The notes beneath the pieces were generated by a model. It worked only from the letters and a program-made list of their open reading frames with translations, was not told the DNA's origin and searched no databases. Below are positions 53,664-63,451 of a stretch of 64,000 nt of DNA, in pieces. This DNA comes from an uncultured Flammeovirgaceae bacterium (GTDB taxonomy: Bacteria; Bacteroidota; Bacteroidia; Cytophagales; Cyclobacteriaceae). The DNA lies in assembly GCA_937883755.1 (NCBI GenBank), contig CAKZYA010000058.1:124001-188000 (forward strand), in the 5' to 3' direction. Position 1 is the stretch's first letter, and the number at the start of each line of letters is the position of its first letter. A program made the translations under genes and the position numbers.

Positions 53664-54698
53664 ATGATGAAAAAAATAATTGTTGGACTAGTTGTGGGGG
53701 TGGTAATACTACTGATATGGCAACAGGAACTAGTGAGCTACGGTATTATGCAGGCGAAGGGTCAAATAAAAGTGATTTGGAATGCTCGACCTATCGACGA
53801 CCTGCTGGCTGATTCACAAGTGCCAGATTCGTTGAAGCAAAAAATTCGCTTAGTGCAAGAAGTTAAGCAATTTGCGATTGATAGTTTAGGTGTGAACGAT
53901 TCGGATAGCTACGGTAGTGTATATGATCAGAAAGGTAAACCGATACTTTGGGTGATCACGGCAACTGAACCCTTCTCATTAGAAGATCGTAAGTGGAAGT
54001 TTCCGCTACTGGGCACATTTTCGTATAAAGGCTTCTTCGAGCATGAGAAAGCGCTTAAAGAAAAAAAGGAATTGGCTGAACAAGGGTTGGATACTGGTAT
54101 ACGAACAGTCAGTGCCTGGAGTACCCTGGGCTTTTTTGATGATCCGATACTATCGCAGCTACTATTCCGTTCCGACGGGCAGGTAGCCAATACTATTGTT
54201 CATGAGCTTACTCACGGCACAATCTTCGTGAAGGATAGCCTTCAGTTAAATGAAAATATTGCCTCTTTAATTGGAGATGAGGGAGCTACTGCCTTTTTAG
54301 CGCATAAGCATGGCGCGGAATCTAGCGAAGTGAAACAGTATCAGTATTACTTACAAGATCGTGCTAAGTATACCAATCATATGCTGCGGGGCACAAATCA
54401 ACTAGACAGTCTGTATCAATCCTTCCCAGAAGATTTGACTATGGAGGTTAAGCGTAATGAGAAGGAAAAACTAATTCGAGAAATTGTGGCGACGACTGAT
54501 ACGCTAAACTTAAAAACCAGTCAGTATCAAAAGGTGAAGAATAGGATAAAAAGCCGAAAAGAACCACCTAACAACACGTTCTTCAAATCGTATGTACGCT
54601 ACCGTAAAAATCTGGATGATCTAAAAATAGAATTGGATAACCAGTTTGATGGTGACATAGCGCGTTATTTAGCGTACTTAAAAGAAAAGTATGACTGA
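53664..54698 (+). CDS. Putative aminopeptidase (PF10023-type zinc protease)
   Basis: 344 residues from ATG 53664 (GTG 53661 and ATG 53667 are alternatives). One N-terminal membrane helix (about 4-22, IIVGLVVGVVILLIW). Zinc motif VHELTHGTIF with HELTH near residue 180 and a downstream NENIASLIGDEGATAFL glutamate. The family is annotated as predicted aminopeptidase; substrates are not defined. Probably periplasmic, tethered to the membrane. Divergent from recA. Confidence 0.8.
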   Translation: MMKKIIVGLVVGVVILLIWQQELVSYGIMQAKGQIKVIWNARPIDDLLADSQVPDSLKQKIRLVQEVKQFAIDSLGVNDSDSYGSVYDQKGKPILWVITATEPFSLEDRKWKFPLLGTFSYKGFFEHEKALKEKKELAEQGLDTGIRTVSAWSTLGFFDDPILSQLLFRSDGQVANTIVHELTHGTIFVKDSLQLNENIASLIGDEGATAFLAHKHGAESSEVKQYQYYLQDRAKYTNHMLRGTNQLDSLYQSFPEDLTMEVKRNEKEKLIREIVATTDTLNLKTSQYQKVKNRIKSRKEPPNNTFFKSYVRYRKNLDDLKIELDNQFDGDIARYLAYLKEKYD

Positions 54699-54714
54699 TA
54701 GCTACGAAATAAAA

Positions 54715-54742
54715 AAGAGCCGATGTTGTACAAGCGGCTCTT
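54715..54742 (+). terminator. Hairpin after the aminopeptidase gene
   Basis: AAGAGCCG (54715-54722) pairs with 54735-54742 around a 12-nt loop containing TGTACA. Only two T follow, so termination would be weak. Confidence 0.4.
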
Positions 54743-54910
54743 AGTGATATGCTCAAATCAAACTAAAACGTATCTTAATAAAGTAAGTTGGGTTAATGCT
54801 TATGCTCAACTGAAGTTCAACAAGTATGCCAGTGGGTAAAATGTACAAATAGCGAGATTATTAGTAGGGGTACTGTACACTTCCGGGCATAAAATGTACG
54901 TTTATGTACA
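54727..54910. promoter_or_regulatory. Cluster of TGTACA palindromes in a 333-bp gap
   Basis: TGTACA occurs at 54727-54732, 54842-54847, 54874-54879 and 54905-54910, plus TGTACG at 54895-54900. The gap (54699-55031) has no credible gene. Repetition of a 6-bp palindrome at this density ahead of the DUF3108 gene suggests a multi-site operator, although the first copy is in the hairpin loop above. No known regulator is assigned. Confidence 0.35.
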
Positions 54911-55031
54911 AGGAGACAGTTAAAGTCGCTAACGGAAAGTAGAGTTATCCGTATATATGATTAGGAAATATAGTTAGATCGATCACTTTTGCACGATTTT
55001 TTCTTTTACAATCTAAAAATACGTAGGTAGC

Positions 55032-55835
55032 ATGAGAAAATATTGGCTGGTACTGGCAGGATGCGCGTTACTAATAGCGGCGTCCCAATATCGAGGGCCA
55101 GGTGCCTTTCGCCAGATATCCAACTATAGCTTTGGTACCGGCGAGATTTTAAAGTATCGTATCCACTATGGTTTTATCAGTGCTGCTGAAGCCATTATGC
55201 AGGTACACGATAACTACTATGACATTAACGGGCGTTCCTGCTATAAAATTGACGTGTACGGAAATACTACCGGATTAGCTGATGTGCTATATAGCGTACG
55301 CGATAATTTTGGGGCTTACGTAGATACCACCGCTATTCTTCCTATGCGCTCGTACCGCTACATTCAAGAGGGTGGTTACCGTAAAAATGAAGTGATTAAT
55401 TTTGATCATGAAAACGATGTAGCTACCGTACTCAAATTAGATAAAGAGACCCGGGCAGTAAAGGAACGAAAGCTATTTACTGTGCCCAATAATGTAGTAG
55501 ATATTGTAGGGGGGTATTACTTTCTGCGGACATTAGACTACAGCAATTATGAGGTAGGTGATATAATTCCGGTAGAAGGGTTTTTCGATAATGAAATTTA
55601 CAATATTGAAATTAAAATTATTGGACGCGAATTACTGCGAACTAAAGTTGGGGAAATTAACGCTATTGTTGTAGCGCCTTCATTACCTGAAAATGAGTTC
55701 TTTGAGAATAGTAAAGACCCAGTACAAGTTTGGATGTCGGACGATAGTAATAAAGTACCACTCAAGATTAAAGCAAAACTTGCCATTGGTGCTCTAGAGA
55801 TTGACATTAAAGAAATGAAGAATCTTCGGAATTAG
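55032..55835 (+). CDS. DUF3108 domain protein
   Basis: 267 residues. N-terminal signal or anchor (WLVLAGCALLIAAS). The DUF3108 pattern is visible: FGTGEILKYRIHYGFISAGEA-type opening (here FGTGEILKYRIHYGFI), LYSVRDNFGAYVD, VDIVGGYYFLRTL, and the C-terminal VWMSDDSNKVPLKIKAK. Family members are periplasmic beta-barrel-like proteins of unknown role, common in Bacteroidota. Its stop overlaps the convergent DUF4174 gene by 4 bp. Confidence 0.85.
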   Translation: MRKYWLVLAGCALLIAASQYRGPGAFRQISNYSFGTGEILKYRIHYGFISAAEAIMQVHDNYYDINGRSCYKIDVYGNTTGLADVLYSVRDNFGAYVDTTAILPMRSYRYIQEGGYRKNEVINFDHENDVATVLKLDKETRAVKERKLFTVPNNVVDIVGGYYFLRTLDYSNYEVGDIIPVEGFFDNEIYNIEIKIIGRELLRTKVGEINAIVVAPSLPENEFFENSKDPVQVWMSDDSNKVPLKIKAKLAIGALEIDIKEMKNLRN

Positions 55836-56272
55836 CCGGGTTTTTCTCGCATCTCTCTTCTGCGCATAGGCATCTGATCAATAATGCCAAAAAGCTTTTC
55901 AGTACTCAGTAAGCTATTTTTTTTCAGCTTTTGTCCACCATCTTTTCCAATTAACACTACAGCAAACTCATTAGGTTGAGTATGGTATTTTTGTTGGAGT
56001 TTATCCGCTACTTCTGCGCCCAACTCTTTTTCATTTGGGGCGATAACACTTTTCGGCAGAATGGTAAAAACTAACAGGTCGCGGTCGAGCATACCTGAGT
56101 GCTTCTCATTAAACACATTTAGTTGCTGCTGATATAATTGATCTTGAGCCTGAGTAAACACCAAGACGACTCGATTCTTCCACTGATACTCTTCTAGTAT
56201 TGCAATACCCTGACCTGTAAGTTTCATACTTAGAAAAAATAATAGGGCAAAATGAGGTATAAAAAGTCGCAT
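55832..56272 (-). CDS. DUF4174 domain protein, exported
   Basis: 146 residues. Signal peptide about 1-20. DUF4174 signatures: LEEYQWKNRVVLVFTQ near the start, MLDRDLLVFTI, VVLIGKDGGQKLKKN and IIDQMPMRRREM at the end. The fold is thioredoxin-like but without a CxxC. Function unknown. Convergent 4-bp overlap with the DUF3108 gene; no adjacent functional partner is clear. Confidence 0.82.
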   Translation of the reverse strand: MRLFIPHFALLFFLSMKLTGQGIAILEEYQWKNRVVLVFTQAQDQLYQQQLNVFNEKHSGMLDRDLLVFTILPKSVIAPNEKELGAEVADKLQQKYHTQPNEFAVVLIGKDGGQKLKKNSLLSTEKLFGIIDQMPMRRREMREKPG

Positions 56273-56348
56273 TTTCTATAGTTCATTACATTATTAGACT
56301 AACTAAGAAACCTCTGAAACAGTTATTCTATAAATTTTTCAACAAAAA

Positions 56349-56379
56349 TTTGACAAATACGACTTTTATAGTACCTTTG
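56349..56379 (+). promoter_or_regulatory. Canonical Bacteroidota promoter (TTTG-N19-TACCTTTG)
   Basis: TTTG at 56349-56352, 19-bp spacer, TACCTTTG at 56372-56379. Both elements and the spacing match the Bacteroidota sigma-70 consensus. Predicted start near 56386 and a leader of about 75 nt for the GAF protein at 56461. This is the best promoter match in the window. Confidence 0.75.
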
Positions 56380-56460
56380 TAATAAATAATTATGTTTTTA
56401 AAATATAAAAACTGATTAACATCATAATTAATATTTAATAGAATAAATAAGCTGGTTACT

Positions 56461-56949
56461 ATGGTTATGCTTAATACCTTTGCCCCACCACAAGCCGATA
56501 CTAAACAACAGCAGTACAATGTTCTTCTTCAACAAATCAGGGACATTGTCTATAATGAAGAGGATTTAGTTGCTAACCTAAGTAACATTGCTGCCATTCT
56601 ACATCAGGGAATGAGTTTTTCATGGACTGGCTTTTACTTCGCGAAGGAGGATGAGTTATTGCTAGGGCCATTCCAGGGGCCAGCGGCAAAAACCAGAATA
56701 CAGAAAGATGAGGGTGTTTGCGGTACAGCCTTCACTCAGGAGTGCACGGTGATGGTAGAAGATGTAGAAGAGTATGCGGGATACATTTCACTTAATGATT
56801 ACGACAAATCAGAAATAGCCATACCCGCCTACCAGCGAGGCGAGGTTATGCTTATCCTTAATATTAACAGCCACCATTTCCACAACTTTACTGAAGTAGA
56901 CAAACGAAATTTGCAACAGGTAATGCACCTGATTGAAGAAGTTCTTTAG
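56461..56949 (+). CDS. GAF-domain protein related to free-methionine-R-sulfoxide reductase, cysteines degenerate
   Basis: 162 residues, one GAF domain of the MsrC/fRMsr family (GVCGTAF and DKSEIAIP motifs). Of the three redox cysteines of the E. coli enzyme (84, 94, 118), only the middle one is kept as Cys87. The first is Lys77 and the catalytic third is Leu111, with spacing of 10 and 24 residues exactly preserved. So it should not carry out the usual reduction of methionine-R-sulfoxide and is probably a ligand-binding GAF protein. Strong promoter upstream and strong terminator downstream show it is monocistronic. Confidence 0.78.
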   Translation: MVMLNTFAPPQADTKQQQYNVLLQQIRDIVYNEEDLVANLSNIAAILHQGMSFSWTGFYFAKEDELLLGPFQGPAAKTRIQKDEGVCGTAFTQECTVMVEDVEEYAGYISLNDYDKSEIAIPAYQRGEVMLILNINSHHFHNFTEVDKRNLQQVMHLIEEVL

Positions 56950-56985
56950 TCCTCTTTTACAGCTACACTACCAAACCAAGCTGTC

Positions 56986-57026
56986 ACCGCCGACTACTGT
57001 TTTACAGTGGATCGGCGGTTTTTTTG
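56986..57026 (+). terminator. Intrinsic terminator of the GAF protein gene
   Basis: ACCGCCGA (56986-56993) pairs with 57012-57019, an inner ACTG/CAGT stem lies within, followed by seven T. It is 37 bp after the stop codon. Confidence 0.85.
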
Positions 57027-57101
57027 TTTTATTTAGTCATAGTGCCTCTCCTGCAAATAAATCGTTAAGTTTGAGAGAAATTAACCTAACGATTAATCCT
57101 T

Positions 57102-57848
57102 ATGAAATTATTGTCTGGAAAAACCGCTTTGGTAACTGGTGCTTCGCGGGGTATTGGTCATGCTATTGCCCAAAAATTTGCTGAGCAGGGAGCTAATGTG
57201 GCTTTTACCTATTTGTCAAGTGCGGAAAAAGCCGAAGCTCTAGAAAAAGAATTAGCTCAACACGGAATAACTGCCAAAGGCTATCGCTCTGATGCCTCCG
57301 ATTTTGCTGCAGCAGAACAACTGATTAGCAGCGTGGTGGCTGACTTTGGTTCATTAGATGTACTGGTGAATAATGCTGGTATTACGCAAGATACTTTACT
57401 GATGCGGATGAATGAGGAAATGTGGGACAAAGTGATTGATGTTAATTTGAAGTCGGTCTATAATACTGTGAAATCGGCTTTACGAACATTTCTTAAGCAA
57501 AAAAGTGGCTCAATTATCAACCTAACTTCAGTAGTGGGTATAAAAGGAAATGCAGGACAGGCCAACTACGCGGCATCCAAGGCTGGGATTATCGGGTTTA
57601 CCAAATCAGTAGCATTAGAACTAGGTTCCCGTAATATCCGTAGCAATGCTATTGCCCCAGGCTTTATAGAAACTGAAATGACGGATAAGTTGGATGAAAA
57701 AACGGTGCAAAGCTGGCGTGATGCCATACCATTAAAACGAGGGGGGCAGCCTGAAGATGTAGCTGATTGTGCGCTATTTCTAGCTTCGGACTTATCAACC
57801 TATATTACCGGACAAGTATTACAAGTAGACGGAGGGATGCTGACATAA
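57102..57848 (+). CDS. fabG: 3-oxoacyl-ACP reductase FabG
   Basis: 248 residues, classical short-chain dehydrogenase. NADP-binding TGASRGIGHAIA at 11-22, DVLVNNAGIT, catalytic Ser-Tyr-Lys in INLTSVVG...YAASKAG, and the C-terminal ITGQVLQVDGGMLT typical of FabG. It reduces 3-ketoacyl-ACP in fatty-acid elongation. A near-perfect dyad (57860-57900) follows it. No other fab genes are adjacent. Confidence 0.94.
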   Translation: MKLLSGKTALVTGASRGIGHAIAQKFAEQGANVAFTYLSSAEKAEALEKELAQHGITAKGYRSDASDFAAAEQLISSVVADFGSLDVLVNNAGITQDTLLMRMNEEMWDKVIDVNLKSVYNTVKSALRTFLKQKSGSIINLTSVVGIKGNAGQANYAASKAGIIGFTKSVALELGSRNIRSNAIAPGFIETEMTDKLDEKTVQSWRDAIPLKRGGQPEDVADCALFLASDLSTYITGQVLQVDGGMLT

Positions 57849-57859
57849 TTTTATATTCA

Positions 57860-57900
57860 AGTGTTCAAAAATATTTGATATTCACGAATACATGAACACT
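57860..57900. repeat. Inverted repeat downstream of fabG
   Basis: AGTGTTCA (57860-57867) is exactly complementary to TGAACACT (57893-57900) around a 25-nt loop, followed by GTTTTA. It may be a weak terminator of fabG or an operator for the next gene. Confidence 0.35.
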
Positions 57901-57984
57901 GTTTTACGGTGAAACACTTTCATCTACGATTTTCCGTTATAGAGAACATAAAGCTGCCACTTATAGCTACCACAAAGTAAGCAT

Positions 57985-60078
57985 ATGCAAAAGATTCAAA
58001 TCATGTTTGAAAGCTCGCCCTGGCTTATTGTACCTGCTTTGGTAGTTGGGGTTTTGTATGCTCTTTTACTGTACTTAAAAGGTAAAAAACTAGGAACAGT
58101 TTCTTGGGGAAAAACAACTAACTACGTATTAGCCGGACTTCGCTTTGTACTAGTAAGCCTGTTATGCCTACTGATTGTAGGACCATTTATCAAACAAATC
58201 CGTAATACGATTGAAGAACCAATAGTTGTTTTTGCCATTGATAACTCAGCTTCAGTAGCTGCGGTTGGGGATAGTGCGCGATGGGTAACCGAAGTAGCTA
58301 ATCTACAGAGCGAGATACAACAGCAGGGTTACCAGGTAGAACTCCAAAGCTTTTCTCCCGCTGATGCGCTAGAATCTATCACCTTCTCTGAGCAACGTAG
58401 CGATATTGAGGGATTACTCTCGACTATTGAAACTGAGTACGAGGGAAGAAATCTGGCGTCAGTTGTCCTAGTATCCGATGGTATTTACAATGAAGGGATC
58501 TCGCCCGTTTACTCAACCTACCCATTCAGAATACATGCTGTGGGCGTTGGAGATACCGTGCCCAAGCAAGACTTGAAAATCAGTAATCTCTACTATAACA
58601 AAATTGCCTACCAAGGGAATAAATTTCCTTTAGTGGCGGAAATAAGTAATACAGGCTTTAGTGGGCAATCAGTAGCAGTCTCGGTCAACTATCGAGGAAG
58701 AACCGTAGCCAATGAGCAAATAACTTTCAAGCAGAGTAGGGGGGTGACGAATATTGAATTCTTGTTAGAGGCTTCAGAAGAAGGAATGAGCCACTATGTG
58801 GTAGAAATAGAAGCTTTGGACGAAGAATTCACTGAAGAAAATAACGTAAGCCACGCGTATATTGAGATTATTGAAGGAAAAGAATCTATTTTATTGATAG
58901 CACAGTCGCCTCACCCAGATATTAAGGCACTTAAATTAGCTATTGAGCAAAACAAAAATTATGAAGTTGAGACTGCGATTTTAGGTCTTGAACCCTGGAA
59001 TCCGGCGATGGTAGCTAATAACAAGTTTGACCTAGTAATTTTACATCAGCTACCAGGAAGAGGGCTGAACGATGCTCAGTTGAGCCAGCTAGTACAAGAC
59101 GCAAATGCCCTATGGTATATTGTTGGGCGGCAGAGTAATATTCCGATGTTAAACCGATCGAACGGTTTAATCGAGATTATCAGTCAGAGTAACGAAACCG
59201 ATGAGGTACGCCCGGTCTTTAACGAAGGCTTCAGTGGTTTTCAGCTTGAAAATACTAGTCGCACCATTGTAGAAGATTATCTTCCATTGGAAGTGCCATT
59301 TGGCAAAATAAACTTTAAAGGTGAAACAACTACACTGCTTTATCAGCAAGTAGGTAATGTGAAGACCAATCAGCCACTGCTCGTCACTGGGGAGGTAGAT
59401 GATAAAAAACAAGCAATACTAATGGCTGAAGGCATCTGGAAATGGCGGCTGCAAGAGTATGCTACTAGTGAGAATACCCTGGCGTTTGATGCTTTGTTTA
59501 CAAAACTAGTTCAGTTTCTATCAGCTAAAGAAGACAAACGTCGCTTTAAAGTATATCCGGTAAGAAATGAGTTTGAAGATACCGAACCAGTAGTTTTTGA
59601 AACAGAAATCTACAATGATATTTACGAAGAAGTATACGGGCAAACTGTTAATCTACAACTAACGAGCGAGGCGAGCGAACAGCGTGATTATAGCTACGCT
59701 ACGAATGAGAATAATACCCAGTATCGTATCGGTAATTTACCAGAAGGGGTGTACAGCTACCGAGCTAGCGTTGATCTAAATGATGAACAACTGACTAGCG
59801 AGGGAGAGTTCAGTGTACAACGTCTAGAAATAGAAACGCTTAACTTAACAGCTGATCACGGATTGTTGCGCGAACTAGCCCAGGCAAGTGGCGGACAGTT
59901 TACTACTGTGGAGAGCATGAGAGAGTTAAATGCGGTATTTCAGAATCAAGAATCGCCGAGTAAGATTTATACCAGTGAGGCTTTTCTGCCGATAATTAAT
60001 CTAAAGTGGCTATTTTTCTTACTATTACTGCTAGTAGCAGTGGAGTGGGGAATTCGAAAATATATGGGCAGCTACTAA
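57985..60078 (+). CDS. VWA-like domain membrane protein
   Basis: 697 residues. Two N-terminal membrane helices (about 10-30 and 45-67), then a von Willebrand A-type domain starting PIVVFAIDNSASVA with a DxSxS-like metal site (about 80-215). A long beta-rich region follows and a single C-terminal helix (about 670-690). The architecture resembles BatA/B-like or DUF-type VWA proteins of the Bacteroidota envelope. No BatA-E or MoxR genes are adjacent. Function unknown. Confidence 0.78.
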   Translation: MQKIQIMFESSPWLIVPALVVGVLYALLLYLKGKKLGTVSWGKTTNYVLAGLRFVLVSLLCLLIVGPFIKQIRNTIEEPIVVFAIDNSASVAAVGDSARWVTEVANLQSEIQQQGYQVELQSFSPADALESITFSEQRSDIEGLLSTIETEYEGRNLASVVLVSDGIYNEGISPVYSTYPFRIHAVGVGDTVPKQDLKISNLYYNKIAYQGNKFPLVAEISNTGFSGQSVAVSVNYRGRTVANEQITFKQSRGVTNIEFLLEASEEGMSHYVVEIEALDEEFTEENNVSHAYIEIIEGKESILLIAQSPHPDIKALKLAIEQNKNYEVETAILGLEPWNPAMVANNKFDLVILHQLPGRGLNDAQLSQLVQDANALWYIVGRQSNIPMLNRSNGLIEIISQSNETDEVRPVFNEGFSGFQLENTSRTIVEDYLPLEVPFGKINFKGETTTLLYQQVGNVKTNQPLLVTGEVDDKKQAILMAEGIWKWRLQEYATSENTLAFDALFTKLVQFLSAKEDKRRFKVYPVRNEFEDTEPVVFETEIYNDIYEEVYGQTVNLQLTSEASEQRDYSYATNENNTQYRIGNLPEGVYSYRASVDLNDEQLTSEGEFSVQRLEIETLNLTADHGLLRELAQASGGQFTTVESMRELNAVFQNQESPSKIYTSEAFLPIINLKWLFFLLLLLVAVEWGIRKYMGSY

Positions 60079-60105
60079 AAAAGGGCACCACACTGATGCC
60101 CTTTT
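60079..60105. terminator. Bidirectional intrinsic terminator between convergent genes
   Basis: AAAAGGGCA (60079-60087) pairs perfectly with 60097-60105, loop of 9 nt. T-runs on both strands let it end both the VWA gene and clpC. Confidence 0.8.
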
Positions 60106-60130
60106 CTGATTTTGCTAGATAGTAAGTAAC

Positions 60131-62674
60131 TTATTTACTATCGGTTTTCTTTTCTTTAGGAGTCTTTTTCTTCTTCAAGCTCAGCTTGAGCTCTTCACCC
60201 TCACCTTTATAGTCAGCGATAATTGTATCTTCTGACTCAATTTCTCCTTTCAAAATCTCCTCAGCTACGGCATCCTCCAGGTACTTCTGGATAGCTCGAT
60301 TCAATGGACGCGCCCCATACTGCGGGTCATAGCCTTTGTCAGCTAAGAAGTCTTTCGCCTTATCGGTTAGCTCAACTTTATAGCCTAAAGCCATAATTCG
60401 GGCGAACAGTTTGTTGAGAGTGATATCGATAATTTGATGAATATCTTCTCGTTTTAGTGAGTTAAAGACAATTACATCATCTAAACGATTCAGGAATTCA
60501 GGGCTGAAAGTCTTCTTGAGCGCATTCTGAATGGTAGACTTCATGATATCATCCAAACTCTCCTCTTTCGCTTTGGTAGAGAAGCCAATACCCGCGCCGA
60601 AGTCCTTCAAATCACGGGCTCCAATATTAGAGGTCATGATGATAATCGTGTTCCGAAAATCCACTCGACGACCTAATCCGTCCGTCAGAATACCATCGTC
60701 TAGTACTTGCAGCAGGATATTAAATACGTCTGGGTGAGCCTTTTCAATTTCGTCTAGTAGGACTACACTGTAGGGCTTGCGACGCACTTTCTCAGTTAAT
60801 TGCCCACCTTCTTCGTAACCAACATAGCCGGGAGGCGCTCCAACTAGGCGAGATACCGAGAATTTCTCCATATACTCACTCATATCAATGCGAATCAACG
60901 CCTCTTCCTTATCAAACAGATAAGTTGCTAGCACTTTAGCTAATTCTGTTTTACCTACTCCCGTAGGGCCAAGGAAGACAAATGAACCAATAGGCTTTTG
61001 CGGATCTTTTAGACCGACTCGAGTACGTTGAATAGCTTTGGTAAGCTTCTTAATAGCTTCTTCCTGGCCAATGACCCTGCCAGTAAGCTGCTCGTTCATT
61101 CCCAGTAATTTCTGACTTTCGTTCTGAGCTACTCGCTTGGTCGGAATTCCCGTCATCATGGCAATTACTTCTGCCACATTCTCTTCATCTACCGTATAGC
61201 GACGGGTGCGCGTTTCATCTTCCCACTTGCGTTTCGCCGATTCCAATTGGTCGATAAGCTTCTTTTCTCGGTCGCGCAACTGAGCCGCTTCTTCATATTT
61301 CTGGCTCTTAACTACTCGATTCTTCTCCACTTTAATATTCTCAATAGCCTCTTCCAACTTCACGATTTCATCAGGAACATGAATATTGTTGATGTGTACT
61401 CGCGCTCCGGCTTCATCCATCACATCAATGGCTTTATCAGGCAAGAAGCGGTCACTAATGTACCGATCAGAAAGACTTACACATGATTCCAGTGCCTCTG
61501 GAGTGTACTCTACATGGTGGTGGTTTTCGTACTTGTCCTTGATGTTATCTAGAATTTGCATGGTTTCCTCCGGAGTAGTAGCATCTACCATCACCACTTG
61601 GAAACGCCGGGCGAGGGCACCATCTTTCTCAATATACTGCCGATACTCATCCAGGGTGGTAGCACCGATGCATTGAATCTCACCTCGGGCTAAAGCTGGT
61701 TTAAACATGTTGGAAGCATCTAGCGAGCCAGAAGCCCCGCCAGCTCCTACAATTGTGTGCAGCTCATCAATAAACAAAATCACGTCGGGTGACTTCTCAA
61801 TTTCATTCATGACGGCTTTCATGCGCTCTTCAAACTGTCCTCGGTACTTCGTTCCGGCTACTAGTGAAGCTAAGTCTAGCGTAACTACTCGCTTATTGAA
61901 TAGTACTCGGGATACTTTCTTTTGTACAATACGCAATGCCAATCCTTCAGCAATGGCAGTTTTACCCACACCAGGCTCACCAATTAAGATGGGGTTATTC
62001 TTTTTACGGCGACTTAAAATCTGAGCCACTCGCTCAATTTCTTTATCCCGGCCAACGATGGGGTCTAACTTGTCGTCTTCGGCCAATTTAGTTAGGTCGC
62101 GTCCGAAATTATCCAGTACTGGGGTGCGGGATTTTTCAGAGCCTTTAGACTCACGGCTAGAGCCAGAACCACCGCCGCCAAATATTCTGCCAGAATCTTC
62201 ATCAGCATCATCAGTATCGGGACCGGCTACCGGAGTATCGGATTGGTATTCTAATAGTTCTTTCACAACGTCGTAGTTAACATCAAACTTTTCCAGAATC
62301 TGAGTAGCAATATTATCTTCATCGCGCAGGATGGAAAGGAGCAAATGCTCAGTTCCGATCAGTTGACTCTTGAAGATTTTTGCTTCCAGATAAGTAATTT
62401 TTAGTACTTTCTCTGACTGTCGGGTCAGAGGAATGTTGGCCAGGTTTTTCACATTACCAGTAGCCGTTCCTTTTGTTGCCTGCTCTACAGCAGTACGTAG
62501 TTCATCTAATGAAACACCTAGTTTCTTTAGCAAGCTTACCGCCACGCCTTCTCCCTCGCGAATCATTCCCAGTAGTAAGTGTTCAGTCCCTATATAATCG
62601 TGACCCAGTCGGAGGGCTTCTTCCCGACTGAGCGAAATAACTTCCTTAACTCTATTTGAAAATTTAGCTTCCAT
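60131..62674 (-). CDS. clpC: ClpC-type AAA+ unfoldase of the Clp protease
   Basis: 847 residues. Clp_N repeats about 1-145; D1 AAA+ domain with Walker [10 protein letters not shown] near 232; UVR motif ([13 protein letters not shown]) in the middle region near 463; D2 AAA+ domain with Walker [10 protein letters not shown] near 570; ClpB_D2-small C-terminal domain about 745-825, then a Lys-rich tail. Works with ClpP in regulated proteolysis. No McsA/McsB or CtsR genes are adjacent, as usual in Bacteroidota. Upstream gap has TATCTTGC as a poor -7 match. Confidence 0.96.
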   Translation of the reverse strand: MEAKFSNRVKEVISLSREEALRLGHDYIGTEHLLLGMIREGEGVAVSLLKKLGVSLDELRTAVEQATKGTATGNVKNLANIPLTRQSEKVLKITYLEAKIFKSQLIGTEHLLLSILRDEDNIATQILEKFDVNYDVVKELLEYQSDTPVAGPDTDDADEDSGRIFGGGGSGSSRESKGSEKSRTPVLDNFGRDLTKLAEDDKLDPIVGRDKEIERVAQILSRRKKNNPILIGEPGVGKTAIAEGLALRIVQKKVSRVLFNKRVVTLDLASLVAGTKYRGQFEERMKAVMNEIEKSPDVILFIDELHTIVGAGGASGSLDASNMFKPALARGEIQCIGATTLDEYRQYIEKDGALARRFQVVMVDATTPEETMQILDNIKDKYENHHHVEYTPEALESCVSLSDRYISDRFLPDKAIDVMDEAGARVHINNIHVPDEIVKLEEAIENIKVEKNRVVKSQKYEEAAQLRDREKKLIDQLESAKRKWEDETRTRRYTVDEENVAEVIAMMTGIPTKRVAQNESQKLLGMNEQLTGRVIGQEEAIKKLTKAIQRTRVGLKDPQKPIGSFVFLGPTGVGKTELAKVLATYLFDKEEALIRIDMSEYMEKFSVSRLVGAPPGYVGYEEGGQLTEKVRRKPYSVVLLDEIEKAHPDVFNILLQVLDDGILTDGLGRRVDFRNTIIIMTSNIGARDLKDFGAGIGFSTKAKEESLDDIMKSTIQNALKKTFSPEFLNRLDDVIVFNSLKREDIHQIIDITLNKLFARIMALGYKVELTDKAKDFLADKGYDPQYGARPLNRAIQKYLEDAVAEEILKGEIESEDTIIADYKGEGEELKLSLKKKKTPKEKKTDSK

Positions 62675-62789
62675 AAGCTGACTCTTTGGAATTAAATGGT
62701 GAAATGAGTGTGTCCCTTCGTGCTAAAACCCCACAATAGCAAGATAGATATATATACTTAGAAAACAACAAGGGGGTCTAAGCATTTGT

Positions 62790-63425
62790 TCATCTTTCGT
62801 TGGCTGATCGTAGAATAATATTTCCGGCTTGAGGACCTACACAAAATAACAAATCTATGATGCTTAAATTCGGTACAAAGTCTTTGCCAAATGCTTGTAT
62901 GTACCTTATTGACTTAAATTGATCGTTTTCTGACAAGCGTTTCTTAGCTGATATTTTGCCCCGGTGGTCTGATACGTTCATTTCTGTGGCGTACGGCATT
63001 GAATCAGGCCATATGCTAACCGAAATGTCCCACATCAGCAATTCCAGACATTTTGTCAGTAGTGCTAGGTTGAGATCGATTAGGTAGTTGAAAGGTTGGT
63101 ATAAAATCGCCCGAATATCATCGGCAAAAAAAGCGAAAAACGGGGCTTTACCGTAGGCTGAGGCCAAACTACGCCAGTGGTTATTTTTCCATTGGCTTTC
63201 GTTGGCTATTCGTACCTCTCGGGTGGGCACTTTTCCGCTTCCTCTGTGTATAGGTACGCTAAGTGTCTGTATTTTGTTCGGCCCGAGAATATAGCATCGG
63301 TTTCGGTACGATTGCTTAACGTAGTTTTCAGCTACATCAAGCCATACCTGGTCGCCACGACTCAATAAAGCAAAGTACTCTACACAGGGCAGATAATGGC
63401 TTTCAATCAGTACAGAAGACTTCAA
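62790..63425 (-). CDS. WbqC-like family protein
   Basis: 211 residues. WbqC signature at the start (IESHYLPCVEYFALL), QSYRNRCYI, and SQWKNNHWRSLASAYGKAPFF. The family is linked to lipopolysaccharide O-antigen or polysaccharide loci, yet it also occurs as a solitary housekeeping-like gene in Bacteroidota; its chemistry is unproven. It lies 26 bp downstream of the Sua5/YrdC gene on the same strand. Confidence 0.85.
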   Translation of the reverse strand: MKSSVLIESHYLPCVEYFALLSRGDQVWLDVAENYVKQSYRNRCYILGPNKIQTLSVPIHRGSGKVPTREVRIANESQWKNNHWRSLASAYGKAPFFAFFADDIRAILYQPFNYLIDLNLALLTKCLELLMWDISVSIWPDSMPYATEMNVSDHRGKISAKKRLSENDQFKSIRYIQAFGKDFVPNLSIIDLLFCVGPQAGNIILRSANER

Positions 63426-63451
63426 TATGAGGGTAGTAGAGCCAACTCAGG

